Shown: positions 35,896 through 45,133 of the stretch, piece after piece | Layout: every line of letters starts with the position of its first letter | Position numbering within the stretch: the stretch's first letter is position 1 | NCBI GenBank assembly: GCA_018267275.1 | Contig: JAFDYV010000003.1 | Span: 186,001 to 250,000, forward strand | Direction: 5' to 3' | Length of the DNA: 64,000 nucleotides | Source of the DNA: Bacteroidota bacterium | Lineage (GTDB): Bacteria; Bacteroidota; Bacteroidia; Cytophagales; Cyclobacteriaceae | Translations under genes and position numbers: made by a program | Notes under the pieces: model-generated | Told to the model about the DNA's origin: nothing | Databases searched by the model: none | The model's input: the letters and a program-made list of their open reading frames with translations, nothing else

Positions 35896-37794
35896 TTAAT
35901 TTTTTGATAAAATCTTAAACAAAATTCTGCGATTGAGCGCACGATTGGCGTCAGAACTGTTCTCCACGGCAGGTTCTTTTGACCCATATCCAACCGCTTT
36001 CATCCGTATTGGTTCGATTCCTCTGGCCACTAATTCTGCCCTTACCGCCTCTGCCCTTTTCTCCGACAGCTTTAGATTATAGTCTGGGCTGCCAACATTG
36101 TCGGTATGCCCTCCTATTTCAACTCTTAGTTGTGGATTTGCCCGTAAAAAATCTGCTACCTCTTTCAACTCCACTTTTGATTTCTCGCTCACCTCAAACT
36201 TGTTGAAATCGAAAAAAATATTCTTCAAAACAATTTCAGCATTCCTTTGAAGTGGCTGTAACTGTAGATCAATTAGCTGCTCTGCCGTAGTGGAATCCGA
36301 ATTGAAGTGAAGGCTAGTAAACAAATACCCTTGACTATTTGCGTAAACAGCATACTCTGATTGGGCAGGAAGTACGAACAAATAACTGCCCAAAATTGAA
36401 TCGGAGCTAAAAACAGAAAGCACCGTGTCGAGTTTTAAGTCGTGCAATTCAATTTTTGCCTTCAGCGGCTTTTTCGTTGTGGCGTCTACCACAGTACCTC
36501 TCACAATGTTGCTACACCTGCTCACTCGCCACTCTTGGGGGATCAAAGCAGAATAGACTTTGCTTTGATTTTTACCTTCCTCCTTAGAGTAATAAGCAAG
36601 ATCGCCTTTGGCATTTACTACAAAAGAATACTGGTCACTAAAATCATTGAGTGGATGGCCCAAATTCTTGGGTTCTCGCCACTGCTGATTCTGCTTTTCG
36701 GCAACATAGATGTCGTAGCCACCAAAACCGGGTAATCCATTTGAGGCATAATAGAGATTTAAACCATTTGAATGTATAAAGGGTGCAATCTCATCGAAAG
36801 CTGTATTGATACTTTTCCCTGCGTTGAATGCCTTCCGCCAATTTCCCTCTTCATCCCGTTGCGACACCCATATATCGTAGCCACCCAAACCGCCCCTTCG
36901 ATCAGAGACAAAAAACAATGTGTTGCCATCGGCAGACAAAGCGGGCTGCGCCTCCCAACCCGAACTGTTTACTCCCGTACCAAGATTCGTTGGCCTGGTC
37001 CATTGGTCCCCAATTTTTTTGCTTTGATACAGATCGCAACCTTGGTAGCCGCAAATGGTAAAAATCAATAAACGCCCGTCAGCCGAAATGGTGGATGCTC
37101 CCTCGCGAAAGTTGGTATTAATTTCGGGCGAAATGGAGATTGGCTTTCCCCACTGCCCGTTCGACTCCTTTTTTGAAATGTAAATATCTTCATTGTCGTC
37201 ATGAGCTTTGCCGTAACGAACGGTAAAGATCAACTCGCTTCCATCGGGTGTGATGGTTGGAAAGTACTGCATGGGCAACGCATTGACTGTGTCGCTCAAT
37301 GGCCGCACTTTATAGTTGTACGTGGTACGTAAGTTGTCGATTGAGAATTGGCATTGCCTCTTCCATAGATCTACCTGTGCCAATTTCTTTTTATCGAACT
37401 TTTCTGCCAATAAAAATGCAGAACCGTATTCAAGCGACTGGGTATAGTTGCCAACACGTAAGTAGCCTTCGCACAAAAGGTATTGGTAGTTCTTCTTCTT
37501 GATTGGGTCGGTTGTTAGCGCAAATCCACTTTCGAGCGATTGATTTGACTTTACTAACTCACCAGCGCTGCGGTACACAAGCCCCAACCTAAAATATGCT
37601 TCTTCAAATTTCTTATCTTTTTCAATGGCTTGTCGTAGCAAGTTAATTGCCTCGATTAACTGTCCGCGCACGCGAAAGTTATCGGCCTGGGTGTAGAGCT
37701 CAATTGCTTTTTTTGATTTGGTGGATAAGGGTTGAGCAGTAGACTGTGCTGCCCAACCACAAAAGAACACCAACAACCACAAACTACTTCGCAT
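35896..37794 (-). CDS. PorE-like TPR/PD40-propeller/OmpA protein
   Basis: The start at ATG 37794 gives 632 residues and a clean signal peptide (MRSSLWLLVFFCGWAAQSTAQ); ATG 37824 would overlap the upstream gene by 41 bases. In order: TPR repeats (about 30-120), a PD40/TolB-like beta-propeller (about 180-400, with DGSELIFTVRYG and YDIWVSQRDEEGNW), a carboxypeptidase-regulatory-like domain (about 425-510) and an OmpA domain (about 520-632, FFDFNKFEVSEKSKVEL, IGGHTDNVG, LSEKRAEAVRAELV). This is the domain order of the T9SS component PorE, which links the secretion ring to peptidoglycan. There is no lipobox, unlike PorE, and such proteins are numerous in Bacteroidota, so PorE identity is uncertain. 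Confidence 0.85.
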   Translation of the reverse strand: MRSSLWLLVFFCGWAAQSTAQPLSTKSKKAIELYTQADNFRVRGQLIEAINLLRQAIEKDKKFEEAYFRLGLVYRSAGELVKSNQSLESGFALTTDPIKKKNYQYLLCEGYLRVGNYTQSLEYGSAFLLAEKFDKKKLAQVDLWKRQCQFSIDNLRTTYNYKVRPLSDTVNALPMQYFPTITPDGSELIFTVRYGKAHDDNEDIYISKKESNGQWGKPISISPEINTNFREGASTISADGRLLIFTICGYQGCDLYQSKKIGDQWTRPTNLGTGVNSSGWEAQPALSADGNTLFFVSDRRGGLGGYDIWVSQRDEEGNWRKAFNAGKSINTAFDEIAPFIHSNGLNLYYASNGLPGFGGYDIYVAEKQNQQWREPKNLGHPLNDFSDQYSFVVNAKGDLAYYSKEEGKNQSKVYSALIPQEWRVSRCSNIVRGTVVDATTKKPLKAKIELHDLKLDTVLSVFSSDSILGSYLFVLPAQSEYAVYANSQGYLFTSLHFNSDSTTAEQLIDLQLQPLQRNAEIVLKNIFFDFNKFEVSEKSKVELKEVADFLRANPQLRVEIGGHTDNVGSPDYNLKLSEKRAEAVRAELVARGIEPIRMKAVGYGSKEPAVENSSDANRALNRRILFKILSKN

Positions 37795-38389
37795 CAAAAA
37801 AAATTTTGTTAATCGGCACTTCATTTCCTTCCATCCCCAGCAGGGCGTTGATCAACTTCACACTATCAAACCTTATCAAGTCGTTTACACGAATTTCGTC
37901 CTCTTGAATCTTGCCCTCAGCCAGCAAGCATTGACGCATCACCCCGTTAAACAAGCAAGTAGTGGGTGTTACCCAATCGTTGCCAAACTTCAACAGCAAG
38001 TTGGCGTAGGAGGCGTCTGTCACAAAACCATTCTTAGCAATTATTACATCATCGCATGCGCCACGCTGATTAAACATCTCGTTCAACTCGGTTCTGTTCT
38101 CAAATTTATATTTATAATCGATTGCGTCATTCTTCACCAACTTTAACGAACCGACTGGCTTCATCGTGTATGGCACGTACTCAACATAGTGGCTGTCTTC
38201 GCTGTATACAACCCTACACTTGTATAAACCCCTCGATGGTCTCAACTCCAAATCCAACAATTGACTCAATGTTTGTGTCGGTTTCATGCCCGTAACCTGC
38301 CATAATGTGTTGTACATCCGCTCTTCATGATAGGGCAAGTTATGGTACTTACCATCTAACAGTTTGATCGACTCAATAAACCGGGGCAT
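37784..38389 (-). CDS. pabC: Aminotransferase class IV, aminodeoxychorismate lyase-like
   Basis: A 201-residue protein from ATG 38389; ATG 38428 would give 214. The fold-type IV pattern is seen: FIESIKLLDGKYHNLPYHEERM, the PLP lysine in GLYKCRVVY, NEMFNQRGACDDVIIAKNGFVTDASYANLLLKFGNDWVTP. It should cleave 4-amino-4-deoxychorismate to p-aminobenzoate and pyruvate in folate synthesis, an inference from its overlap (17 bases) with the pabB gene upstream. It is short compared with branched-chain aminotransferases of the same fold, which fits a PabC-like lyase. Confidence 0.8.
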   Translation of the reverse strand: MPRFIESIKLLDGKYHNLPYHEERMYNTLWQVTGMKPTQTLSQLLDLELRPSRGLYKCRVVYSEDSHYVEYVPYTMKPVGSLKLVKNDAIDYKYKFENRTELNEMFNQRGACDDVIIAKNGFVTDASYANLLLKFGNDWVTPTTCLFNGVMRQCLLAEGKIQEDEIRVNDLIRFDSVKLINALLGMEGNEVPINKIFFDAK

Positions 38390-39332
38390 ACACTTTGTTA
38401 ATAGCCTCTTTATACTCTTGCTCGGCATCGCTCAAGGCAGTAATGCCACCACCACTGCGGTAGATAAAACCTTTTGGCGTGTTTTCAATGAAACGGATCA
38501 TCACGCCACTATCGACCCGCACTCCGTCAAAAATACCAAACACGCCCGTAAAATAACCTCGTTCTTCTTGTTCAGCCTGCTGAATAATTTGAACTGTGCG
38601 TTTTTTAGGCGCGCCACTAATGGAGCCAGCAGGCAACAACTTGACCAGCAAATCGCCTAAAGCTAAGTTTGGCTTTATTTTACCTGAGATCTCTGAGCTT
38701 ACTTGAAGTAAAGTATGGCTTGCGGTTTTCAATTCATCGACATACCTGAAACGATTGACCGCTACGTCATCAGCAATCAAACTCAAATCGTTGCGAATCA
38801 AATCCACAATCGTCACATGTTCCGCTTTTTCTTTCTGATCATTCAAAATTATTTGGCGCGCGTTGGGTACAGCTGCATCAATGGTGCCCTTCATGGGAAA
38901 AGAAAAGATTTTGCCGTTCTCGATCCTGATAAACGACTCTGGCGAAAAAACTAAGAACTCATCTCGAAACCACAACTTGTACTTCGCTTTTGCGGCAAAA
39001 AAAAGATCGCGCAGCGATAGGTTCATTGACACGGGCGTCTGGATAGTCAGATTGGTGAGGTAAGACTCGCCTCGGTGTAACGCATCGGCAACCACTTGAA
39101 ATTTCCGGTGGTAGTCTTCAAACAATATTGGCTTACGCTCAAACGCCAACGAATGAGACGCAGGCGTTTGAACCGTAGCATTCGAAATTCCGTTCACTTC
39201 ATATAAAATCTCCTTAGGGTCAATATCATTTAGTCGGTAAGCGAGGGGCCTCTTCAATTCAAAGTCGATGACGAAGAGGAATGGAACTCCATGCTTCGAC
39301 CAATCGTTGATTTGCTGAATAAAGTTAACCAA
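38373..39332 (-). CDS. pabB: Aminodeoxychorismate synthase component I
   Basis: A 319-residue chorismate-binding enzyme with an apparent TTG start (no in-frame ATG precedes the conserved part). It has only the catalytic half of the family, with SYLTNLTIQTPV, FSPESFIRIENGKIFSFPMKGTIDA, the helix motif HVTIVDLIRNDLS, LPAGSISGAPKKRTVQII and RGYFTGVFGIFDGVRVDSGVMIRFIE. The P-x-K-G-T element separates PabB (usually PIKGT) from anthranilate synthase (PIAGT). It converts chorismate to 4-amino-4-deoxychorismate with an amidotransferase encoded elsewhere. It is directly upstream of pabC. Confidence 0.9.
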   Translation of the reverse strand: MVNFIQQINDWSKHGVPFLFVIDFELKRPLAYRLNDIDPKEILYEVNGISNATVQTPASHSLAFERKPILFEDYHRKFQVVADALHRGESYLTNLTIQTPVSMNLSLRDLFFAAKAKYKLWFRDEFLVFSPESFIRIENGKIFSFPMKGTIDAAVPNARQIILNDQKEKAEHVTIVDLIRNDLSLIADDVAVNRFRYVDELKTASHTLLQVSSEISGKIKPNLALGDLLVKLLPAGSISGAPKKRTVQIIQQAEQEERGYFTGVFGIFDGVRVDSGVMIRFIENTPKGFIYRSGGGITALSDAEQEYKEAINKVYAPVY

Positions 39333-39413
39333 GGGTATGTTAGGCTAAAGAACAGACACGCACACAAAAAATTCTCTTTCCAAGCTGTCGGTGTAATTTT
39401 AGCGAATAGTACA

Positions 39414-40043
39414 TTATGGAATATCCATGTACTTGTGTGTTTGCAGGGAAATGCGCCACCGGGGATTTGATTTCACATACTCCACTATCATCGGCAGCAT
39501 TTGTTTCTCCTTCGACCACTCAGGTTGTAAAAAAAGCTTACAGGCTGAACCTACCTTAGCGGCATATTGCTCTGCCCATTCAAAATCACTTTTGTGAAAA
39601 ATCACCACCTTCAATTCACTCGCCATGCCTGGCACCGACTCATGTGGCGGCAAAAACTTCTTGGGCGAAAAACAAACCCAATCCCAAGCGCCCGTGAGTT
39701 CATAAGCGCCAGACGTTTCGATGTGTGTTCTTAAGCCAGCGTTATGCAATTCGTGGGTCAAACGTTCCAGGTTATGCATCGAAGGCTCGCCACCGGTTAC
39801 TACCGCAATCTTACTGCCACTTTCTTTTGCAAGGTTGGCTATTTGCGCTATCGACATTTTTGGATGCGCATCTTCTTCCCAACTATCTTTTACATCACAC
39901 CAAACACAACGCACTTTGCATCCCCCCAGGCGGATAAAATATGCAGCTGTGCCTTGGTGATAGCCTTCCCCTTGAATGGTATAGAAGTGCTCCATCACAG
40001 GAAGATTTAAGATTTCAGATTTAAGATTTAAGATTTCTGTCAT
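39414..40043 (-). CDS. queE: 7-carboxy-7-deazaguanine synthase QueE (radical SAM)
   Basis: From ATG 40043 the protein has 209 residues; ATG 40067 is an alternative. The core starts with PVMEHFYTIQGEG, the QueE N-terminal phrase. The radical SAM cluster motif is C-x3-C-x2-C (CKVRCVWCD), followed by VTGGEPSMH and HIETSGAYEL. QueE turns 6-carboxytetrahydropterin into 7-carboxy-7-deazaguanine on the way to queuosine. Its substrate could come from the folE and pterin-synthase pair at 3.6-4.6 kb. The first 16 residues (MTEILNLKSEILNL) are coded by near-perfect repeats of ATCTTAAATC and look like recent sequence. Confidence 0.92.
   Translation of the reverse strand: MTEILNLKSEILNLPVMEHFYTIQGEGYHQGTAAYFIRLGGCKVRCVWCDVKDSWEEDAHPKMSIAQIANLAKESGSKIAVVTGGEPSMHNLERLTHELHNAGLRTHIETSGAYELTGAWDWVCFSPKKFLPPHESVPGMASELKVVIFHKSDFEWAEQYAAKVGSACKLFLQPEWSKEKQMLPMIVEYVKSNPRWRISLQTHKYMDIP
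39998..40036. repeat. Short direct repeats at the 5' end of queE
   Basis: Several copies of the 12-base unit AAGATTTAAGAT and its variant AGATTTCAGATTTAAG lie back to back on the plus strand. They code for the non-conserved first residues of QueE. A similar, looser cluster is in the gap before ftsZ at about 61755-61830. Confidence 0.6.
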
Positions 40044-40105
40044 CTCTCCTATGGCGTTAGCAATCACGATTCAAAAATCAAATTTCACTAACCAAACAAT
40101 CAATA

Positions 40106-40999
40106 CTACGGGTTCAAATTCTCACACGCACGCAACGTGTTAACCAAAAGCGAAGCAATGGTCATCGGGCCGACTCCACCAGGCACTGGCGTAATGTAAG
40201 AAGCCTTCGCTGCCACTTCTTTAAACTCAACATCACCCTTCAATGAATAACCGTTTTTATACTGTGGCCCTTCCACGCGTGTGGTGCCCACATCAATTAC
40301 TACTGCACCTTCTTTCACCATGTCTGCTGTGATCAAGCCAGGCTTGCCCACTGCCACTACTAAAATGTCAGCTTGCTTTGTCCACGAAGCCAAGTTTTTG
40401 GTGTATTTATGACAGATCGTTACCGTGGCGCGGCCTTGTTCTACCAACATCATGCTGAGTGGTGCACCCACCAATCGGCTGGCACCAACAATCACGCAAT
40501 TTTTTCCTTCGGTTGGAATCTCATATCTGCGCAGCAGCTCCATCACGCCATAAGGCGTGGCTGGCATCAGCAATGGATTTTTGGAAATAATGCTTCCGAA
40601 ATTGTGGTTGGTAAATCCATCCACATCTTTATCTGAACGAATTTTTTCCGTGATCCGCTCCACCGTGATGTGCGCAGGCAATGGAAGCTGAACGATAAAC
40701 CCGTCTACATCTTGGTCGCGGTTTACTTGATCGATGTGCTTCATCAACTTTTCTTCGCTGATCGTGTCGGCAAAGCGCATCATGGTATAGTGAAACCCAA
40801 CTTCTTTGCACGCTTTCACTTTATGGTCTACATACGTTTGGCTCGCGCCATCATCGCCAACTAAAATAATTGCAAGGTGTGGTACCTTTTTACCTTGGCT
40901 TTTGCGCTCCACCACCTTTGCTGCAATTTCTGCTTTGATGTCAGAGGCAATTTTTTTACCGTCTATTAATGTGTACGTAGTTTCCGCCACAGCGCTCAT
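40106..40999 (-). CDS. folD: Bifunctional methylene-THF dehydrogenase/cyclohydrolase FolD
   Basis: A 297-residue enzyme that interconverts 5,10-methylene-, methenyl- and 10-formyl-tetrahydrofolate. Family motifs: SQTYVDHKVKACKEVGF (the catalytic K in YVDHKVKA-type motif), FIVQLPLPAHI, KDVDGF, the NADP-binding GASRLVGAPLSMML and PVPGGVGPMTIASLL. The length is normal. It is flanked on the same strand by lepA (upstream, 70 bases) and queE (downstream, 62 bases). With folE, pabB and pabC in the same window, this makes four folate-related genes in 37 kb. Confidence 0.95.
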   Translation of the reverse strand: MSAVAETTYTLIDGKKIASDIKAEIAAKVVERKSQGKKVPHLAIILVGDDGASQTYVDHKVKACKEVGFHYTMMRFADTISEEKLMKHIDQVNRDQDVDGFIVQLPLPAHITVERITEKIRSDKDVDGFTNHNFGSIISKNPLLMPATPYGVMELLRRYEIPTEGKNCVIVGASRLVGAPLSMMLVEQGRATVTICHKYTKNLASWTKQADILVVAVGKPGLITADMVKEGAVVIDVGTTRVEGPQYKNGYSLKGDVEFKEVAAKASYITPVPGGVGPMTIASLLVNTLRACENLNP

Positions 41000-41069
41000 T
41001 TCTTTTTGCTTTTGTATTTTTTATTCCACGCAAAGTCGCAAAGAGACTTCATCCTGGATTTTAGATCAA

Positions 41070-42863
41070 TTATTCAATCTTCAAAACCGCCATAAACGCC
41101 TCTTGCGGAATCTCTACGTTACCGACCTGGCGCATGCGTTTCTTACCTTTCTTTTGTTTTTCCAATAGCTTCCGCTTACGCGAAATATCACCTCCATAAC
41201 ACTTGGCTAACACGTTCTTACGAATCGCGCTAATGGTTTCGCGCGCGATGATTTTCTGCCCAATGGATGCCTGGATGGCAATTTCAAACATCTGACGGGG
41301 AATCAACTCCTTCAATTTTTCGCACAGCTTGCGGCCCCATTCATATGACTTGCTGCGGTGCACAATGGCCGAAAGTGCATCCACCTTCTCACCATTCAAC
41401 ATCACATCCAACTTCACCATGTCGCTTTCGCGTGAGCCTATCAACTGGTAATCCAATGAAGCGTAGCCGCGCGAAATGGACTTCAACTTATCGTAAAAAT
41501 CAAAAACAATTTCAGACAATGGCATCTCAAACGAGAGCTCCACCCTGTCAGACGTTAAGTACACTTGGTTTTTGATGATGCCGCGCTTGTCCATGCACAA
41601 CCCAATAATGGCGCCTATGTATTCGCTCTTGCTGATGATTTGTGCCGAGATAAATGGCTCTTCAATGTACTCCAACATTGTGGGGTCGGGCATCTCGCTG
41701 GGCGCATTGATGGCAATTTCTTTTCCACTGGTGAGCAACGCTTTGAACTGTACCGAAGGCACCGTGGTAATCACCGTCATGTCAAACTCACGCTCCAATC
41801 GCTCTTGAATAATTTCCATGTGCAGCATGCCCAAAAAGCCGCAACGAAAACCGAAACCCAAGGCGGCCGAAGTCTCAGGCTCCCACACCAGCGAGGCATC
41901 ATTCAGCTGCAATTTTTCCATAGACGAGCGCAGCTCTTCAAACTCAGTGGTATCGACCGGATAAATACCCGCAAAAACCATGGGCTTCACATCTTCAAAA
42001 CCCTTTATCGCCTCGCCCGGATTGGCGACCAATGTAATCGTGTCACCCACTTTCACTTCTTTGGCCACTTTAATACCCGAAATCAAATACCCCACATTGC
42101 CCACGCTAATTTCTTCGCGCGGATGTTTGTCGAGTTTCAACACTCCGATTTCATCTGCGCCATATTGTTTGCCTGCGTTTACAAACATTACCTGGTCGTT
42201 CTTTTTGATAGTGCCGTTAAACACGCGGAAGTACACCTCAATACCGCGGAACGAGTTGAACACCGAATCGAAAATCATTGCTTGCAGCGGAGCCTTTGGG
42301 TCGCCTTTGGGCGCAGGCACGCGCTCAATCACGGCTTTCAAAATTTCTTCAATGCCCTTGCCTTCTTTCGCGCTGGCGCGCAACACCACCGAAGGGTCGC
42401 AGCCAATCAAATCGACAATCTGGTCAGTGACCACCTCAGGCATAGCAGCCGGTAAGTCAATCTTATTTAAGATCGGGATAATCTCAAGATTATGCTCCAA
42501 TGCCAAGTACAAGTTCGAAATGGTTTGCGCCTGTATGCCTTGGGCAGCATCCACAATCAGCAGTGCTCCTTCGCACGCTGCAATTGACCGTGAAACCTCA
42601 TACGAAAAGTCAACGTGCCCAGGGGTATCAATCAGGTTAAGCGTGTATTCCTTGCCCTGGTACTTGTAATTCATTTGAATGGCGTGGGCCTTGATGGTAA
42701 TGCCCTTTTCGCGCTCCAAGTCCATGTTATCAAGCACCTGCGCCTGCATTTGGCGGTCGGTGAGCGTGCCCGTAAACTCTAACAGCCTGTCGGCCAGCGT
42801 GCTTTTGCCGTGGTCAATATGGGCAATAATGCAAAAATTCCGAATGTTCTCCGTTCCCGTCAT
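41070..42863 (-). CDS. lepA: Elongation factor 4 (LepA)
   Basis: A ribosome-associated GTPase; 597 residues from ATG 42863, the usual length. GTPase motifs: [14 protein letters not shown] (G1), the G3 motif [12 protein letters not shown] and NKIDLP (G4). The LepA-specific C-terminal domain ends with [20 protein letters not shown] and [22 protein letters not shown]-4 can back-translocate stalled ribosomes and helps initiation. The frame is also open from a TTG eight codons upstream, but the ATG matches the family start ([16 protein letters not shown]). A -7 type promoter box lies 22 bases upstream. Confidence 0.97.
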   Translation of the reverse strand: MTGTENIRNFCIIAHIDHGKSTLADRLLEFTGTLTDRQMQAQVLDNMDLEREKGITIKAHAIQMNYKYQGKEYTLNLIDTPGHVDFSYEVSRSIAACEGALLIVDAAQGIQAQTISNLYLALEHNLEIIPILNKIDLPAAMPEVVTDQIVDLIGCDPSVVLRASAKEGKGIEEILKAVIERVPAPKGDPKAPLQAMIFDSVFNSFRGIEVYFRVFNGTIKKNDQVMFVNAGKQYGADEIGVLKLDKHPREEISVGNVGYLISGIKVAKEVKVGDTITLVANPGEAIKGFEDVKPMVFAGIYPVDTTEFEELRSSMEKLQLNDASLVWEPETSAALGFGFRCGFLGMLHMEIIQERLEREFDMTVITTVPSVQFKALLTSGKEIAINAPSEMPDPTMLEYIEEPFISAQIISKSEYIGAIIGLCMDKRGIIKNQVYLTSDRVELSFEMPLSEIVFDFYDKLKSISRGYASLDYQLIGSRESDMVKLDVMLNGEKVDALSAIVHRSKSYEWGRKLCEKLKELIPRQMFEIAIQASIGQKIIARETISAIRKNVLAKCYGGDISRKRKLLEKQKKGKKRMRQVGNVEIPQEAFMAVLKIE

Positions 42864-42884
42864 TCTAACTTCAATTTTAACGGG

Positions 42885-42892
42885 CAAAGGTA
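42885..42892 (-). promoter_or_regulatory. Possible -7 promoter element of lepA
   Basis: TACCTTTG on the minus strand is a perfect TAnnTTTG match 22 bases upstream of the lepA ATG. I could not find a TTTG at the usual distance upstream, so the -33 element is weak or absent. Confidence 0.45.
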
Positions 42893-43155
42893 CAAAGGCG
42901 GGAGCAATTCTGAGCGGTTAAATAAAGGTAAATGTTCAGCTCCTTTGTATTGTTGCAAACCATTGAAGCGATGATACACACAAGACGAGCGAAGAATCTC
43001 CAATCAGCTTCTATAAATGTTTATGGGTCTCGCTCTCTTGGATTCCAACCCTTCGCTCGGGCGGGCTGTTGCAAGTCCGTCCTGCGACACGCGCGAGGCT
43101 TTGCACAGCTAGACAACAGAATGGGTCGTCCAGAGAATTTCATGAAATAGGTTTT
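42893..43155. other. Intergenic stretch without a supported gene
   Basis: About 260 bases between lepA and the membrane-protein gene. It is more GC-rich in its second half (43060-43120) than the AT-rich gaps elsewhere. It contains GGAGATTCTTCGCTCG on the minus strand and short self-similar TTCGCTCG words (about 42990 and 43050), which may be remnants of a dispersed repeat. The open frame at 42932-43150 has no family features and I do not support it. Confidence 0.4.
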
Positions 43156-43818
43156 TTACTCGCTTTTTTGCTGGTACTCCTCCACCTGCCCCAACAACTC
43201 CATGGCATGCAGCAGCGGCCATTCGCTTCCACGGAATATCCACTGAAACCACTTCTTATCTCGGTTTTCCAACCTGATGTTGAAAAAAAGCCAAAAGGCA
43301 GCAAAAGTAAAAAAGGCTGTAATCACTGCTTGCAATGTCCAGAGCCATGCATTGCCTGAAGCAAGCATGGATTCATTCCAATAAAAGACAGTCCATAAAG
43401 GCAGCTGCAAAAAAAGAATGCGTGTGACATTAAGGGTTGAAATTTTAAGTTGAGACAATCTTTTTTGAATGGCCAACACATTATCTGAAAAATCAACTTT
43501 GCTGATAAGCACTAGCTGATAACCATACACGCCAATGGCGAGTGCCGTAAGCAAAACTTGAGTGGCAGCAGAGTACAGAAAAAACGGACTGACCGAATTG
43601 TAGGCGTTAAAAAAAAGAGTGCCAACAAAACCGCCCAACACAAGCACCCAAACAACTCCCACCAATAATGCAAACAACTTGGCCAGCCGCATGGAAGAAA
43701 GAGCTTTGTCAATTTTCATTCTAGTAATCTCTGCAGCGTTGGCTCTATTCAATTTCCAACCTTCTTGCAACTGCTGTTGGGTGTTTTGCCAGAGCATTTT
43801 CAATTCGATTTCGTTCAT
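43156..43818 (-). CDS. Membrane protein paired with an ECF sigma factor (possible anti-sigma factor)
   Basis: A 220-residue protein. A hydrophilic N-terminal part of about 45 residues (MNEIELKMLWQNTQQQLQEGWKLN...) is followed by four transmembrane segments (about 46-68, 76-98, 125-142 and 150-175) and a soluble tail. Its start overlaps the stop of the sigma factor gene by 4 bases, so the two are translationally coupled. That context suggests an anti-sigma role: the N-terminus would face the cytoplasm and hold the sigma factor. No zinc-binding anti-sigma motif is seen, so this rests on position only. Confidence 0.75.
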   Translation of the reverse strand: MNEIELKMLWQNTQQQLQEGWKLNRANAAEITRMKIDKALSSMRLAKLFALLVGVVWVLVLGGFVGTLFFNAYNSVSPFFLYSAATQVLLTALAIGVYGYQLVLISKVDFSDNVLAIQKRLSQLKISTLNVTRILFLQLPLWTVFYWNESMLASGNAWLWTLQAVITAFFTFAAFWLFFNIRLENRDKKWFQWIFRGSEWPLLHAMELLGQVEEYQQKSE

Positions 43819-44333
43819 TGTGTTATTTGGTTTATTTGTGAAAATTTCTTTTTTATTTTCTCTCTGATGCGCGCGATTTTGGTGCCCACGTTTGAAACCG
43901 AAAGACCCATAATCACTGAAATCTCTGCGTGGGTTTTATCTTCCAAGTAGAGCAGCATCAATGCTCTATCTAACTCGTTCAACTCTAAGATGAACTGCTC
44001 CAGCAAAGCAAACTGTTCTTGTCTTTCGTTATCGACTGGCGCATAAACTGATAAGTGCTCATCCATCAATGGATAGTTTGTTGATTGTCGTTTTGCATCT
44101 TTTCGGTAAAACGAAATCGCCACGTTGAGGCAGATGCGGTAAAGCCATGTGGTGATGGCGAAGTCGGGGTTATATCGGTGCATCGACTTCCAAATCTGTA
44201 TCGTCATATCCTGCAATAGGTCTTGCCGGTCGTCTTCATTTCGGCAATAGATCTTTGCTACTTTGAACAAGATACCTTTGTGCTGGTCAATAGTCTGCAG
44301 AAACGTTTGGCTGAGTTCTTTTTCTGATTTCAT
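43815..44333 (-). CDS. ECF-type RNA polymerase sigma factor
   Basis: A 172-residue sigma-70 family protein of the extracytoplasmic-function class. Region 2 is at about 20-85 (DDRQDLLQDMTIQIWKSMHRYNPDFAITTWLYRICLNVAISFYRK, with the -10-binding part) and region 4 at about 110-165 (LNELDRALMLLYLEDKTHAEISVIMGLSVSNVGTKIARIREKIKK, a helix-turn-helix for the -35 element). Regions 1 and 3 are absent, as expected. It is the first gene of a pair with the membrane protein at 43156-43818. The regulon is unknown. Confidence 0.93.
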   Translation of the reverse strand: MKSEKELSQTFLQTIDQHKGILFKVAKIYCRNEDDRQDLLQDMTIQIWKSMHRYNPDFAITTWLYRICLNVAISFYRKDAKRQSTNYPLMDEHLSVYAPVDNERQEQFALLEQFILELNELDRALMLLYLEDKTHAEISVIMGLSVSNVGTKIARIREKIKKKFSQINQITQ

Positions 44334-44537
44334 CGCTTCAAAACCAGTTCTTTATCATTCGCATGAAAGACAAAAGAGGGCCGATATCGACTCCAGTTAA
44401 AAGCAGAACAATTACCATAAAACTTTTTGCGATACCCATACGTGAACAATTAAAATTAGAAACTTCATTTTTTTCCAATTATTCGCAAGAGATACAAAAA
44501 AATCACAGGCTAGGAAAACTATTTATTAAGTCATTTT

Positions 44538-44654
44538 TCAGCCCAATTCGGTTTCTAAACTTTTCAGCCTGTGGTCAATGTTGTAACCGGCCACCAGCCA
44601 CAGTAGTCTTGCATACCAAGAAGCCGCTGTAAAGAACACAATGCCGCGATACAT
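44538..44654 (-). pseudogene. 5' remnant of a second RAYT gene
   Basis: The ATG at 44654 opens with M-Y-R-G-I-V-F-F-T-A, matching M-Y-R-G-I-E-F-F-T-A of the RAYT pseudogene at 44703-45085. The DNA matches over about 35 bases from AAATGTATCG onward, with some six differences. After that the frame continues for 28 unrelated codons to a TGA at 44538-44540. It lies 9 bases downstream of palindrome 44664-44683. I take it as a truncated second copy, not a working gene. Confidence 0.6.
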
Positions 44655-44663
44655 TTAGCTTTT

Positions 44664-44683
44664 GGTCGGTGTTTTCACCGACC
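44664..44683. repeat. REP-like palindrome, copy 1
   Basis: GGTCGGTG, loop TTTT, CACCGACC: a perfect 8-base-pair stem. Copy 2 is at 45134-45153. On the minus strand both are preceded by GT and followed by A, giving a shared core GTGGTCGGTG-N4-CACCGACCA. It lies 19 bases past the end of the RAYT pseudogene and just before the second RAYT start. Confidence 0.75.
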
Positions 44684-44702
44684 ACGCATACCCGCAAATC
44701 AT

Positions 44703-45085
44703 CTAGTCTAATTTTTGATGCGCCACTTTGCGGTTGTACATCGTGGCCTTGTAAGGCCGCCTCTCCCAGAAATGGTATATCCGGTCGCTTTGCGTGCTGC
44801 GGTATTGCTCCAGCGCCCAGGCGAAGATTCAATCAGCCGAAACTTGATTTGTTGCGCAGTGAACTTGAGAAACAACTGCTCTGTGCTCTTCTCCAACCAA
44901 GCATCTTGCCTACGCCACATAAGATTTATATGGTTGGGCATGATAACAAATCCATAAAGCCAAATGCGCTTGTCGTTTACCACGAAGTTTAAACTGTCCA
45001 TCAAGATGTCTTTCCGATCGTCAGGCAGCAAAAGTGGCTGCCAGTTAAGACAAGTTGCGGTAAAGAACTCAATCCCTCGATACAT
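44703..45085 (-). pseudogene. REP-associated tyrosine transposase (RAYT, Y1/IS200-like), frameshifted and truncated
   Basis: The frame from ATG 45085 (MYRGIEFFTA...) encodes the start of a Y1-type single-strand transposase of the RAYT class. It includes WLYGFVIMPNHINLMW, where the normal H-x-H (HUH) metal motif PNHIHL reads PNHINL. After about residue 86 (IESSPG) the protein sense moves to another frame, which reads EQYRSTQSDRIYHFWERR and KATMYNRKVAHQKLD and then stops at TAG 44703-44705. The original frame runs on only to 44708. Normal RAYTs continue with YIHNNP-like sequence carrying further conserved residues, missing here. One frameshift, a lost HUH histidine and a lost C-terminus make it a pseudogene. 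Confidence 0.85.
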
Positions 45086-45133
45086 TTGGGAAGATACTCA
45101 AAATCTATCAGTCGGTTCATGAGTAAACAGCAT

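Noticed and set aside
41565..42455. Long open frame antisense to lepA (296 residues)
   Set aside because: It is a mirror of the strongly conserved lepA coding strand, histidine- and arginine-rich, with no family features.
42932..43150. Open reading frame of 72 residues between lepA and the membrane-protein gene
   Set aside because: It has no signal peptide, domain or composition like its neighbours and no spacing that suggests translation.
44363..44632. Plus-strand open frame of 89 residues upstream of the RAYT relic
   Set aside because: It crosses the RAYT remnant in the antisense direction and shows no features.
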